Source: Aquatica leii | Lineage: Eukaryota > Arthropoda > Insecta > Coleoptera > Lampyridae | Direction of reading: 5' to 3' | NCBI GenBank assembly: GCA_035610365.1 | Contig: CM069433.1 | Location: forward strand, 176,468,882 to 176,532,881 | DNA length: 64,000 bases | Part shown: one piece after another, positions 32,986 through 45,131 of the stretch | Position numbering within the stretch: the first letter of the stretch is position 1 | How the letters are laid out: every line of letters starts with the position of its first letter | Translations under genes and position numbers: made by a program | Notes under the pieces: model-generated | Seen by the model: only the letters and a program-made list of their open reading frames with translations | Told to the model about the DNA's origin: nothing | Databases searched by the model: none

Positions 32986-33106
32986 CTTATGTATTGTGTG
33001 TTGCCGATACTTCCGGCATTTATGGATTGATAATGTACTACAAAATTTCTGGTGCGCGCTGTTAATACCTAGTCTACGTTATTAAATTAAAATTGTTATA
33101 AAAATA
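32986..33106 (+). repeat. Truncated 3' LTR fragment
   Basis: About 115 bases matching the start of the LTR at 29562 (GTGTTGCCGATACTTCCGGC versus ...CCGGCA, then CTACGTTATTAAATTAAA). It stops where the R1-type LINE begins, so the LINE insertion may have cut it. Confidence 0.6.
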
Positions 33107-33190
33107 ATCAAAATAAAATACTCTAAAACGATAAGCCCCATGCAAATAAATAACTAAATAACTTGTTGATCCAGTTTAGGATATTGGGTA

Positions 33191-34420
33191 TCATGGAATA
33201 GGCGTTACGCCCCTTATGGGAGGATCCCACAGCCGCTGCCATTCATCCAATATCAAAGTCTTGAGATGACGCTTGACGGCCGAAAAGGAAGAAAAATCAG
33301 CGGTCGAAACTTGCTGGTCTAAAAAGGTGCAAGTGTCAGCCCTTGAGAGAACTTCGATGCAGTATGTTTCCTGTAATAGGAGATGCAGAGGGGGATATTT
33401 TACCACGACGCATAAGGAATTGATAGGAACTGTACAATATTCCCCGAGGATCGTACGAAGGAATAAAGATTGTAGAGATGCCAATTTCTTGACAATCTGG
33501 GTATGTTTTAGTCTATGGTACCAAATGTCTAAGCCATATGTGAGCATGAGGATGACTGCACTATTGAAAATGGTCACTACTGATTTCCTATGTAGGTTCC
33601 ATTTATGACGAGAATACTTGTACAATAAGTGCAAGACACTTTTACACTTGTTCACCACATAGCAAGTGTGTTTGACGAAGCTCAGTTTGTGATTAAGCAA
33701 AAGTCCGAGGTATTTGAATTCGAAAACCCTTCTGACTGGAATATTGTTTGGTCAAACTGTGGGATCCGTTGACAACAGGGAGCCAAAAACCATGTACTTG
33801 GTCTTGTCAGCTGAGTCTGTCAATTTGTTGTTAGTAGCCCAGCGAGTCAGAATGTCTAAGCACTGTTGTGATTTTGCCTCTAGGTCACGTCTAATGTCGC
33901 AGTTATCAGGTAAGTCTCGTTCAAGTAAGTAATTAACAACAACGTTCCACAAAGTCGACCCGAAAACCGAGTCTTGGGGGCAACTTTTTGTCAGTCGTTT
34001 TGTATAAGAACAGATAGAAACGTTCGTGGATTAAGTGATCAAGCGAGTCGATAAACAACTACGAATGACGTGCACTGCGTTTGCAGGTGCTCCCTTGACG
34101 ACGCGAGCTTCTATTATTGATGGCCACCATACGTTATTGAACGCTCCGAAAATGTCTATAAAAATGTATATAAAATGCAGAGTCTGTACTTTTGTCATTA
34201 ATTTACGAATGGCGTCTGTCGTCGGTTTGCCAGGAACAAAGCCGTATTGACTAGGATGGAATAGTCGTTGTGGAGGGATACTGTTATGTAATTTGTTTAA
34301 CAATACACGTTCAAAAAGTTTACCTAGTTCTGAAAATAGTGTTATCGGACGATACAAATTAGGGCTGGCGAGAACCCTTTTACCAGGCTTGAGAATAATC
34401 GTGATTAGCCTACCAGTTTT
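33191..34420 (-). pseudogene. R1-type LINE reverse transcriptase and C-terminal region
   Basis: Motifs in order on the minus strand: YRPITLFSELGKLFERVLLN near 34350, HPSQYGFVPGKPTTDAI near 34250, FIDIFGAFNNVWWPSI near 34160, LTKSCPQDSVFGSTLWN near 33975, then YLLERDLPDNCDI joined directly to RRDLEAKSQQCLDILTRWAT at about 33900. The segment that should hold the catalytic YADD is absent at that joint. The thumb and C-terminal part (33191-33700: LNHKLSFVKH, YGLDIWYHRL, LQSLFLRTILG) follow after a frameshift. Confidence 0.8.
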
Positions 34421-35162
34421 TTAACTGTTTGGAAAATACCTGCATTGAACACAAGAATTAAATAAGTCAATTAACGTAGAAGAGAGGGAATCTTGTACGA
34501 CTGTTCTTGGAACGGTATAGTGTATTCCGTCGGGTCCGGGAGCTCTATTCTTGGGAATTCTGCTAACCACCGACGCTATGTCTTCTTTTGTAACCACCCA
34601 GTGTGGTCGGGATTCAATATTACCAAAAGATCTGGATCTAATTCGGGCTTGGTAAGGATCGTCGTCCGTCGGATCGTCGTCTGGGAAAAAGGAACTAACA
34701 ATTGACTTGTATCTTGCTCTGTGAGAGTGTATCTGTCACCGTTACGGACGTTAGAGCTTGTTGGATAACCAGATACTTTTGTAAGGAAATTTCAGAAACT
34801 AATCCCTACAGACTCGCTGCCAAAATTTTCTCAACAAACCTTTGCCATGAGCTAAATTTAGCATTCTTCACTGCACCAGTGAAGCGCGGTCTTATACGAA
34901 TTTAGCCATTGAGTTTTTAGCTCTGCTGGAGCTTTTTGTGTTTGCTTTCTTAAGCAACGTACTATTTGCTTTAACCTATTTAGCTTTGGACTCCACCACG
35001 GTACACCAGCTCTAAAATTCGAGCGAACTCGGTTCAAGCCATTTCGGCTAGACTCTAGGATCAGCCTGGTTAGTGTATCAATGGAGACGTCTATAGAATT
35101 AGGATCATGGCACTTACCTCCACGTGGAAGATAAGTAGGAAGAAGGGCGCTGACCTTTTTGT

Positions 35163-35912
35163 TCAGCTTGGCAGGCTGTGTTTTACATCAAGGATACGCT
35201 TAGGGATCGGAACCGGTCGAGGACTTTCGACGGTTAAAACAAAACGTATAAGTCGATGGTCACTTTCAATCATTACAGGGATTACTTCCCCAGTTAGAAA
35301 TTTTGAAGCACTTTGGTGACTAGCAAAGGTTAAAGGTTGGTTAAGCTCATTAACACATAGGTCACGTTCACCCACGAGATTCTCTACGCTTCTGCCTCGT
35401 TCGTCAGTAAGCAAGAAATTCCAAAGCGGCGAATTAAAGTCACCTGCTATAATAATTGGGACGCCTCTTGGTTCGTCCCAAACTCTGTCTAGATGTTGTA
35501 GATGAATCCTCGCTTGGTGGCCAGTATACGCCAATGACACCCAAAGAAGTATTTCCAACTGTAATCATCGATACGGCATTAGTTAGATGAGTGAAGGTAA
35601 CTACTCCGACGGGCTTCGCGTTATTGAAAACAATAGCCGAGAAATACCGCATAGAAGGATGCGGTAATCTTGTCGAAGGGCAAGGCCGGCCTAGCGAGCC
35701 TTTACCCTGAACCAGAACGATACACATAGGGCTCTTGGGATCAGTAAAATGTCAATGTCGTTGTCGGAGAAGCCCATGACTTCCAAGGTTATAGCACGAG
35801 AACGCTGAAGATTCATTTGCGCAATCCTAAGAGTCAGAGGAGCGTTGGAGTAGAGACGAGAAGAATTAAAGTGCAGGACCACAATTTTCGACTTATGGCA
35901 ATAAGAGACCAT
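35163..35912 (-). pseudogene. R1-type LINE endonuclease domain
   Basis: LRIAQMNLQRSRAITLEVM near 35830, SMITVGNTSLGVIGVYWPPS near 35560, VPIIIAGDFNSPLWNFLLTDE near 35460, LTFASHQSASKFL and IESDHRLIRFVL near 35260: the N, D-x-N, and S/D-H motifs of APE-type LINE nucleases. Broken by at least two frameshifts (near 35710 and 35500). Confidence 0.8.
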
Positions 35913-36324
35913 TTTTCCAGTACCAGATCAATTGCCGATCAACGATTATGATTATGAAGATCGTCCTGTAACCCTTCAAATAGTTTACAGTGTAGGCTGC
36001 GACTCCACTCGAATCTGTAATGGCATACAGTACTCCTGAATCCCGATTCTGTTTGGGGATGCATGATGGCCGTATGAGAGTCAGATGAAGACGTGGGGAA
36101 CGGCGAAATGTTCAATTTTCTGTAGAGCGGCATGTACACCGCACTGTGAAGATTATGGTATGGAGTGCTATAGCCTATGGGAATGAGTTTTGTTTGGTAT
36201 TCATCCGAGGCAATATAAACGCCGGCATTTGTGACGCTTTATTTTTACTGAAGGCAGTATTGATTTTTCCCTTCCAAATACCTTTAGATTCCATTCACAT
36301 ACGATTTTGTCAATTATCCTGAGC

Positions 36325-36338
36325 CAGTATCTATTCTG
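36325..36338 (+). repeat. Target site duplication (left) of the palindromic insertion
   Basis: CAGTATCTATTCTG, repeated exactly at 36493-36506. Confidence 0.8.
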
Positions 36339-36492
36339 TAACAGCGAAGGCTTCCACGGCCGGGGTCTGTACTAAGATAAGAACGTCTTCCGAGCTTGAA
36401 CCGTGTCGTTGTAACCGAAATTGCCAACGTTTCGCCGAAACGTTGGCAACTTCGGTTACGACACGGTCCAAACTCGGAAGACATTCTTATCT
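36339..36492. mobile_element. 154-bp palindromic Penelope-pLTR-derived insertion
   Basis: Arms 36373-36434 and 36436-36494 are inverted complements around 36435 (AACGTTTCG C CGAAACGTT), about 60 bases each with a few differences and one 3-base gap. The text GCGAAGGCTTCCACGGCCGG at 36343 and CGTTGGCAACTTCGGTTAC in the arms are shared with the Penelope terminal sequence at 62835-62930. The flanking 14-bp duplication shows that it inserted as a unit. Confidence 0.75.
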
Positions 36493-36506
36493 CAGTATCT
36501 ATTCTG

Positions 36507-39152
36507 ATGCATATAAATGAAAAAAAAACGTTTAGTTACTTACGCATTTTATTTAATTTTTTTTTACTGCAGAGATAAATACCTACATTACAGAATATTT
36601 TCACAACATAATTAAAAGACTAATATAGCAAGGGTATAAAATATTAAAATATTCTATTGGGATTCATTTAAGTTAAACAATACAGAATTTATCAGAATCA
36701 AACGTAGGTCATTTACATTATTAATTTCTTTGTACAAAGATTAAGTACCAGAACAATTCGTTTATCCACGCAAAATATTTTTTTAATAATTCAGTTAATA
36801 TCGTTTCTTTTTCTTGCTAAAGACGAAATCGAAAATCGAAAAATAGATTGTATATTTCTGCAGGGTAATAAACAAAATTGAAGCTGTGATCAACAGTATT
36901 TCTAATCATAAAACTCGATATTAACCGCAATCGGCACAATGTAAAATAACCTTAATCGGTTATATTATTATTGATAAGGATAAACTTTTAGTTCCGTACG
37001 TATATCTAAAATAACAAATAAATTTGACATCGATATTTAATGATTGACAGCTAACTGTAATGTTCATTTTCTATACATTTTACAAATCAGCCCTTATTCT
37101 CTCATTAAAACTAGTGGAAATATGATGTACAGATTCCGATAGTTTACTGCAACATAAATGGCATAGAATTAACGTACCAAAGTGTCGAATAACATCTACA
37201 AAACTGCAAAAATAATTCAATTACAATAAATAACAGGCAAACCTATTGTAGACACATTAGAAAGTTCTAGCAAAATTATTTGTGCAATTTCATAAAATTA
37301 AATATTTTTTTAAAATCGTAATAGAATTAATTAATTAATTAAAATTAGCGTAATTACTCACTAAAAATTAATTTAAACTAAAAAGAAAAAAAATCAATTT
37401 ATTAAAATGCCAAGTATGTTGTAATATTATTACAGCTAAAATTGAAATTACTTGAATGCAAATCATATTTCTTTTTTTCGTTCTAAATTAAAAATACAAT
37501 TACGTTAAACGCATTGAAATTATACTAAAGTTTTAACTACACGTTAGTGTATATGAAAAAATATTTATTATACATAATAGCTACAATTACTAATTGAATA
37601 AAAAAATTAACTAGAAATAACGAGACCATCAGAATCATTAAAAAGAAATTTGCTCGAAAAATGAAAAATTCTGCTTAGTTACTGATTTTCGTTTTGCTAT
37701 GTGACATGTTTTTGCTAACTTTTACAAAATTGAAGGCACAGATTAATTTTTCAAGATCCAAACATTTGTTCTATTTTTTTTTGTTGTCGAAACTAAGCAC
37801 AATTCTTACTTTGAATGTTATGTAAAAGGTTGAGATCATTATTGGGATTGGGCCGTAATGTACACTTACTCTAAATAGCTTTAACACATGCACGAAAAAA
37901 ATGATACTGTACACAATACATGTGCAAAACACAGTCATACAATACAAATGTTTTATAATGATAAGCTGTAATTATAAACTGAACTGTTGGCAAATTTTCT
38001 AACCACTCTATACATATATAAAAAGTTTACCTATTAGTTAAAAATTTGTTAACAGATCATGAGCAATCGTAAATGCAGCTCACATTGTTATACATTACTT
38101 GAAGTACTCTTAATAATTTTAATCGCAACTTTTCCAAAAATTTGTACCATTTCAAAAGGCCCTCGAGCAAAATATCTAAATTTGACACAATTTAAGTATA
38201 CACGTTTTATAAATCACATTTTCGATTCCTTTACTGCTTTGGTTGATGAAGCATAATACGACTTGTGCGAAAAAGAAAATATGATTCGCGCAACGTGTTA
38301 CTTTCCTGTACTTCAAGTGACATAAATGTTATTTATATTGGACGCAAATCCCTTCCCGCATTCTCAAAAAGAAAACGATCCTATTCTGCGCCATTTGTTC
38401 TATATTACTAATATTTAATCAAGCATATGTTTTAACAATTCTCAGCTAAAGTATGTAGTTCAATATTTGTATAAAAATAATGCGTTTCAAGCAAATACCT
38501 GATCATCTGTCTAAGATTTAGCAATAAAGAACAAATGTCTCCTGTATACGAAAGAAAATGATAAAACGATTACAATTTACTACGTATTTGATTTTATAAA
38601 CTGCGATTTTGATAAATATAACTTTGTTCATTTTTAACTGAGCTTTGTTGTATATCCGACTTTAAGTCACTGCTAATAAAATTTGCGATAAATACCTACA
38701 CTTTTTCCAATACTTTGTTATATATCGAACGCGACATACAAACATGTAAAATAACTTACCCAAGTTGATTATAATTACCGTTATAATTCGCTTTAATTAG
38801 GAAAACCAATTGTAGTGGAAAATTATAAATTTATCAATTGATGGTGATTGCTGTAATCACAAATTACATATTTAAATAGTGCTTAAAACAAGCCTTAACT
38901 TTAAATTGTACAAGAACTTTGATTTAATCTGAAAAATGTGATGTTTGCAATACCCACACAATTAAAGGAACAAACAAACTACAGACATTTACTAACAGAA
39001 CAACAAATTGCGGGTTGAAACCCATATTTGCTAAGAACATTCGAGTATAATGAAGGCAGATGATTGAAACCTGAGCTTGCCATCGTGATTTGCATGAGCT
39101 ATAAGATCAAAGTCACAAAAAAAAGTTTAACGACACATTCCTACTTGCACTC
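36507..39152. other. AT-rich non-coding stretch
   Basis: About 2.6 kb with no recognised gene or element. If 39153-39459 is a terminal exon, the left-adjacent part would be its 3' untranslated region. Confidence 0.4.
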
Positions 39153-39459
39153 TCAACTGTTATGTTCATAATGTTGTTGTTCGTTGATGTGGGAATAGAT
39201 CCTGGCATCCACGTTGATGCTAGCAGTCACACGCACCTCGAAGTTCTGATCTTGGACAACAGAGAATTGTCCCGCATAATTCAAATTTCTATCTAATTGT
39301 TCGGGATTAACAACAGCAACTGTAGCCGGAAGACCTGTGTTAATGAATATAGGATAGGAGCACATGTTAGGTATGGAAAGTGAATAATTTTCAGATGATA
39401 CATCCGATTCTTCTGCTTGTTCTTGTGAAACTCTATGAAAGCTAGCACTACACTGGGAG
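39153..39459 (-). CDS. Possible terminal coding exon of an unidentified host gene
   Basis: An open frame with non-transposon composition: SFHRVSQEQAEESDVSSEN, CSYPIFINTGLPATVAVVNP, EQLDRNLNYAGQFSVVQDQN, then VDARIYSHINEQQHYEHNS and a stop. Balanced amino-acid use and an acidic/Ser stretch look like the C-terminus of a regulatory protein. Several AG acceptors are possible upstream (about 39413-39465), and sequence before a TGA near 39469 closes the frame. I do not recognise the family. The rest of the gene would lie to the right on the minus strand but was not found. Confidence 0.35.
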
Positions 39460-39587
39460 CCTAGGACTGACCTTTGTCATTTACTGTTGGCCTGCAGTGC
39501 CGTATTTATTTGAGTCCACAAATCTTTCTTGCAAGATTTAGATCTGCAACAAAATTACTTGATCAATTAAAAATAAGTCGCTAAATT

Positions 39588-42513
39588 AGTCAAAGGACAA
39601 AAAACTAAAGAGTGAAAGGGGGGGGGAAGAATGATGACAAAATGGCAAAGAAAAGGAATAATGAATAATGGAAACGGAAAATATCAAGAAAGAGGAATAA
39701 AGGAACGTAAAGAAGAAGCGCAGGGGGAGATGAGTAAACTGAGAGTATTTGTTTTGAAACGTAGCGGGAATAAAGAACAAGAAACGGGATTTTTGGGAGT
39801 ACATCACGGAACAGGATGTAATGGGATTACAGGAGACATGGATGGAAAAAAAATAATGGAAGTGGTGGGAAAAAGAATTACCGGAGAAGTTTAAGTGGGT
39901 GGTGCAACATGCAGAAAGAGAAAAGAGTAAATGGAGAGCAAAGGGGGTATAATAACGGGAATAAGAAGAATGGTTAAGTCAGGAAGAGAAACAGAAAGTG
40001 CAACAGAGAAGAAGAATTGTAGAAAGGAAAATACAGTTGGAAAAAACAAGAATAAAAATAGTGACAGTATATAGCAGTAGAATGAAAGAGACAAGGAAGA
40101 ACATAAAAGAGATAATAGAAGAGAGCGAGGAAGGTTTGATAATAGTCGGAAGAGACGGGAAAGAAACAAAGGACAAAGTGATAATTAAAGAACTGCTGGG
40201 AATGTGCAACGAAAGGGCGTGGGAAATAATGAATGGGAACATAAAAGAAAAAGGAATGGGAGAGTTTGCGTATATAGAAGAAAGGGGAGAATCAATAATA
40301 GATTTTGTAATGACAAATGAAGAGGCTAGAGAAAAGACATTTAGGATGGAAGAAAGGGTGGACTTAGACCACCAACCACTGGAATTGACAATTTAAGAAA
40401 GAGAAAGAGAAGAGAAAGAAAAAGATTAAGAACACATAACGAAAAAAATATGGACAGAAGAGGTAATAAAGAGATACAAAGAGAGAATAAGGAAAACAGT
40501 ATGGGTAGGAAAAAGATTACAAGAGAGTGCGGAGGAAATGAGAGAGAGGATGGAGAAAACAACAGAAAAAGGCAGATTTAGAAAGTGAAAAGGGGAGAAA
40601 ACAGGATAGAAGAAATGGTGGAATAGAGAATGCAAGGAGGCAAAAAGGCAAGAAGAGCATCAAAACAGTGGAAAAAGGGAAGAAAGAAAAAGAAGAATAC
40701 AAAGAAGCAGTAAACGGAAGACGAGATATGTTAGTACCTAAAGAAAGAAAGAGAAAATGGACGACAAAGAGAATACAGATAAAAAAATGAGAGAAATATT
40801 TTAGTAACCTGCTGGGAGAGGAAGAACAAAATCAAAAAGGAGAAGAAAAGCAAACAAAAGAAGTAGTAGTAAGAATGGAAGAAGGAAATAGAAATAGAAT
40901 AAACGAAGACGAAGTAATAGAGGCAATAAAAAAGGTAAAAAAGGAGAAGGCGGCAGGAGATGGGACACAAGACAAAGAGTGGGCACGAAAATAGTAAACA
41001 AAATATAGAATGGGGAAGGATTCCCAGACATATAGAAAGAGGGAATAATATGTCCGATGAACAAAAAAGTGAAGGGGTGTGAAGAGGGGTGACATTATTA
41101 AGGACTACATGCGACAGTTCTACAAGTAAGACTACAGATAGAAATAGAGGAAAGAAATTTGGTACCAGACGGACAAGCGGGATTCAGAAAAAAAAGAATA
41201 GTGATAGACAACATATATATATTTAAACACTTAGCAAATAAAGAACTAGAAAAAAAAGAGGGGAAATGGTGACACTATTCGTAGATTTAAAAGCTGCTTT
41301 CGACAGAGTGAACAATGGAGGAAATTTACGAAGAAACGAGTAGCAGGGTGAAAGTGAACGAAGAGTGGAGCGAGAAATTCGTTACAAGGAGAGGGTTAAG
41401 ACAGGGATGCTCACTGAGCCCAGGCCTGTTTGCAGTATATACGGAGGATTTGGAGGAGACAATGAAGAGACAACAGATAGGAAGTGTAGTAGTAGAGAAA
41501 ATGAAGGTGTGGTCGTTGGCGTATGCGGATGACATAGTGATACATGATAAAAAAAGAAATGAAAGTAAATACGAAAAAAACAAAAATAACGGTGTTTAGA
41601 AAAGGAGGGGGAAAAAGAAAAAGAGAAGAGTGGAAATAGAGGGAGGAGGAAGTGCAGCAAGTGAAGGAATTCACATACCTGAGCTACATGATAAAGCAGG
41701 ATAATAGGGAGAGGGATTACATAAAGAAAAGTGTGAGGAAAGGAAACAGGTTAATAGGACAAGTGTGGGGTGTGAGGAAAAGGTTGTTTGGGATGGACAT
41801 AAAAAAACAAGGCTGTTGTTTGAGAAGCTAATAAAAAGTGTAGGGATATATGGGGCGGAAATATGGGGATGGAAGCAGTATACAGAGGTAGAAGGTATAC
41901 AAGAAAAATACTGGAGTTAGGTATTAGCCCTAGACAGGGAAACACCGGAGTATTTTATAAGAGAGGAAGTGCAGAAAAAATAAGAGGAGAGACAAAAAAA
42001 ACGGATATACAATAGGAGGAAGAACTGAAGGAAAGAACCGAGTGCAAAATACTAAAGGAATGTAGGAAAGAGATAAAGGGAGGAAAAGTGAAGTACGGGC
42101 AATACGGCAGAGAAGAGTATTATACAAGAAACGGGTACGCAAGAAAAGAAGTAGAGAGATTTTAAGGGAAGAGGGAGTAGGGGTAAAAGAGCATATAATC
42201 AGAAGACATAGGGACATAGAAAAACAGGAAAAATGGACAAAGATAAAAAAGGGTAGATAAAATGTGAATTATAAGAATATCAAGGGAGAAGGGGTGCCAA
42301 AATATCTAAAGGATAGGATGCAGGGAGCTAAGAGAAGAGGTTACGAAAATAGAAGAAATCTTAGAAGAAAACGGAAAAGGGGCGGAGTGGATGGAAGAAA
42401 TATGGAAAAGAAAACAGTTAAGATGAAAAAAGAAATGTAATAAATGTAAATAGAATGTACTGTAATGTAAATATAAATAATTTGTAACACTAGATGAACA
42501 AATAAAGTTAAAC
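39588..42513 (+). mobile_element. Purine-rich LINE, copy 2, 5'-truncated
   Basis: Aligns by eye with copy 1 from about 7430 to its tail, starting at the ORF1/ORF2 boundary and ending AAATAAAGTTAAAC like copy 1. It keeps recognisable endonuclease pieces (KIVTVYSSRMKETRKN near 40058, SIIDFVMTNEEA near 40288), RT pieces (LVPDGQAGFRKK near 41160, LFVDLKAAFDRVN near 41275, GCSLSPGLFAVYTEDLEE near 41408, AYADDIVI near 41521) and C-terminal parts to about 42410. Much more broken than copy 1, with deletions in the endonuclease (no GDFN) and at the zinc knuckle. No clear target duplication found. Confidence 0.85.
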
Positions 42514-42599
42514 ATATAGTTATTGTACAATGTTTGATAAGATATGAATTAACTCTTTGTTGTACGAGATTTCATAGATTCTTTAGACCACTGGTTCTT

Positions 42600-43391
42600 A
42601 AGTACGCCACAAGGGCTCAATTTTATTATAATAATACAATTTTCTATTGTAGATCATTTCCGTGTTGTCGTTATCACACAATCTGAGCTTTCGTCACAAG
42701 TCGCAGTAGACATCTTCAGAGCCCGGAAGAAACTGATTGATTACGCCGTGAAGTCTCGCTTTTATAGAGCGACCTCCGGTCGATAAAACTGGTTTCCCAA
42801 TCTCCGGTAAAGGAAAACTAGAATCTCGGTTAATATTAAAAGAATTTCGCCAAAATGTTTCAAACATATTTTGATAACCCGTTTCTAAGACTGATAGATA
42901 TTTAAATGGATTGTCTCAGCATCACCCTTCTCAAAAATTATTAGTGAATTTTTTAATGTACCAAGCTGTTTCGTCAAAATCTTCAAAAAAAAGTTGAATC
43001 ATCTAACCAAGGTGTTACCCTATGTCAAAGATACCACGAACCGTTTAGGAAAATTGTGATCTAAACACAACATTGTTACTCGGTTTTCTACTTTTCCTAA
43101 ATTGGGCCTACTTTTAAATCCGGTGAAGGACATTATTCCTTTTTAATCTGACGACGTTTGTGGCATTCCTTGCTCTTGTGATCGTGAATACATATGAAAA
43201 ACGGGTAGAAACGTGAGAATTCGTATTAAGGAGCATTAAAAGTGTAGTCGTCTTAAACCATTTTTAGTCTGCGGTGGCGGAACACGTGCTAGAAACGGAT
43301 GATCAAATCATGTTTGAAAGCACTAAAAATTTAGCGAATGTTTCTAATTACTACCAGCGAAAAATTAAGAAATCCATTGAAAAATTAATTT
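42600..43391 (+). pseudogene. Penelope-like element relic: RT end and GIY-YIG endonuclease
   Basis: Recognisable frames: VLPYVKDTTNRLGKIV near 43011, CGIPCSCDREYI-stop-KTGRNVRIRIKEH near 43158-43235 (the GIY-YIG family's YIG/R motif with a stop in it), then TRARNG, SNHV and KIKKSIEKLI near 43370, the C-terminal end. This is the GIY-YIG nuclease of a Penelope-like element. Upstream, 42690-42745 on the minus strand carries a hammerhead-like CTGAAGATG...GAAAGC, as in Penelope terminal repeats. Truncated and frameshifted; directly abuts the Gypsy relic. Confidence 0.65.
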
Positions 43392-43475
43392 CCAGAACGT
43401 TCACCAAAGGATGTAGAAAATTTTCGAAAGATAACAGAAATATATAAAAACGATTCAAGCTGAGCATAGGTGAGT

Positions 43476-44540
43476 TGACCGAAGAAAGAGCAGAATTTAG
43501 ATGGAATGAAGAATGCGAAAATAATTTCAATGAACTAAAATAGGCCCTAGGCAATTCGCCGATTTTAAGTTATCCAAGAGAAGAGGGAAAATTTGTTTGA
43601 GATACCGACGCAAGCAATCTGGCCATAAGCGCGGTCCTTTCGCAGGTGCAAGATGGACAAGAAAAAGTCATCGCGTATTTTAGTAAATTTTGTCCAGGCC
43701 AGTAAGTAAGTGCATAGAACACTTCTACAAATATTTGTATGGACGAAATTTTTTACTGATGACGGATCACGCCACTGGGAAATAGCTATTGCAGTTCCTT
43801 AACCTGGAAGGACAAGTAGCAAGATGGATGAGAGATTGCAAAAAAATGACTATGACACAGAACACCGTGCCGGAAGCAGTCATTGAAACGCAGATGTCTT
43901 AACTAAAAGACCATGTCCGGCGAACTGCAGCCATTGTAATAAGAATAGTCCTGAACCACAAAGAAAACGGCCGACGATCGACCTGAGAAGAAGTGAGTGC
44001 TTTGGGCAGAAACATCAAAGCGTATTGGGCGCAGTGGAACTCTTTGATAGTAGAAGACGGTCTTCTTAAGCGATCCCTAGAGAGTGTCGACGGAAAACAA
44101 ACTACAGTTGGTGGTGTAAAAGCGTTGAATCATCTCCACGATGGTACAGGAGGACACTTTGGCATAAAGAATCATCACGGTACCATACCCAATCAAGAAG
44201 CAGCTACAGTCACAGACGTATTAGATGGTAAGTGAAAAATGTTTTCCGTCGGTTTGGAGTTCCGTAGGAATTACCCTGTGTCATGCTCGGTCGCGAAATA
44301 CGACTGTCATGCTACCCTTAACTTGGACGAAGACCGAAAGAAGAAGTTGCTAGAGAAGACTACGTCAGGAAGCTAATCAAGAGGCTAGACTAAGTACATG
44401 AATCAATCCGTAAAAACACAAATTGCCAGCGACAGAATGAAGACTAGATATGACGTCAAGGCACAAAATGGTTGGTTTCAACCTGGCGACATGGTGTGGT
44501 TGTGTAACCTCCAAAGACGTGAACCAGAACCAGAAATCAA
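43476..44540 (+). pseudogene. Gypsy pol relic: RNase H and integrase fragments
   Basis: LTEERAEFRWNEECENNFNE and [20 protein letters not shown] (RNase H) at 43470-43660, then AYFSK that the young copy lacks, a short stretch before [13 protein letters not shown] sequence, [20 protein letters not shown] near 44010, LNHLHDG-GGHFGIK near 44127 (integrase zinc region, partly deleted) joined to [13 protein letters not shown], and the C-terminal [19 protein letters not shown] with QPGDMVWL near 44430-44505. The DDE core is missing. Confidence 0.85.
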
Positions 44541-45115
44541 GTCGAAGGAATGGAGTTAGATGAGTATATACGGACGTTCTGGAAAAGCTAGGTTCAGTTA
44601 CAACCGAGAGAAAACAAGAGTTGTTCTAAAAACGAAAAGATTACGTCATCGCAAATTGCGTGAGCGAGGATCTTGACATGTACAGAGGGGTTGCAGTCGT
44701 TTTTAAAAAGAAGTTTGAGCGACTAGATGAACTACAAAAACAGCAACCGGCGGGCGGAAAAGTTTTAAAACTACGTGGTGACAGACGCTTCGTTTTCTAA
44801 TTGGTCACCAAGAAATACTCACATACAAAGCCGTTACACGAAAATCTGTGGCGGACATTATGGAATCTCAAGAGAGAAATTGAGTTCCACAATATTAACA
44901 AATTGGAAGACAGTTGAAAAGTCGTCTTCTAAGAAACAGGCGTTCCAGTGTTGGTCTGTAGTTACCAATCAAAGAGAATATTGGGTCAATAAAAGTCCAT
45001 TGACTGCTACTTTTATTGTCAAATGATATTGCCAAAATGGAGAGAACTACCGCTATCGCCACGATCCTTTATACCGGTGTCACGTCAAGTTTCTTGTTCT
45101 AGGACAGAACAGTCT
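44541..45115 (+). pseudogene. Macro domain plus CCCH ORF of the second Gypsy element
   Basis: Same location and order as in the young element: start MELDEYIRTF at about 44550, then in shifted frames [20 protein letters not shown] and ERLDELQKQQ (44650-44745), LRGDRRFVF-stop-LVTKKYS (44778-44825) and NLWRTLWNLKREIEF. The stretch that should contain GCGLD is deleted near 44905. Then VPVLVCSYQ, DCYFYC, and in another frame CQNGENYRYRHDPLYRC; the third finger Cys is Tyr. The loop reads VVFKKKF, which shows the residues lost at the frameshift of the young copy. Non-functional. Confidence 0.8.
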
Positions 45116-45131
45116 TAAAAAAAAAAAACAT

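Larger units (their letters stand above)
33107..36310 (-). mobile_element. Decayed R1-clade LINE
   Basis: Non-LTR retrotransposon in minus orientation with APE endonuclease, RT and C-terminal region in order. R1-clade features are the IDIFGAFNNVWWPSI motif (usual form GAFDNVWWP) and LTKSCPQDSVFGSTLWN. Many frameshifts; the RT catalytic YADD box is deleted. The 5' (right) part from 35920 to 36310 has only weak coding signal and may be gag. It is interrupted near its right end by the Penelope-derived insertion at 36339. Confidence 0.75.

Noticed and set aside
36396..36578. 60-codon plus-strand frame
   Set aside because: Lies across the Penelope palindrome; open only by chance.
38059..38256. 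65-codon plus-strand frame with a hydrophobic segment
   Set aside because: AT-rich, no domain, no splice or promoter context that I can support.
44775..45026. 83-codon plus-strand frame
   Set aside because: An out-of-frame reading of the second macro-domain ORF; the coding frame is a neighbouring one.
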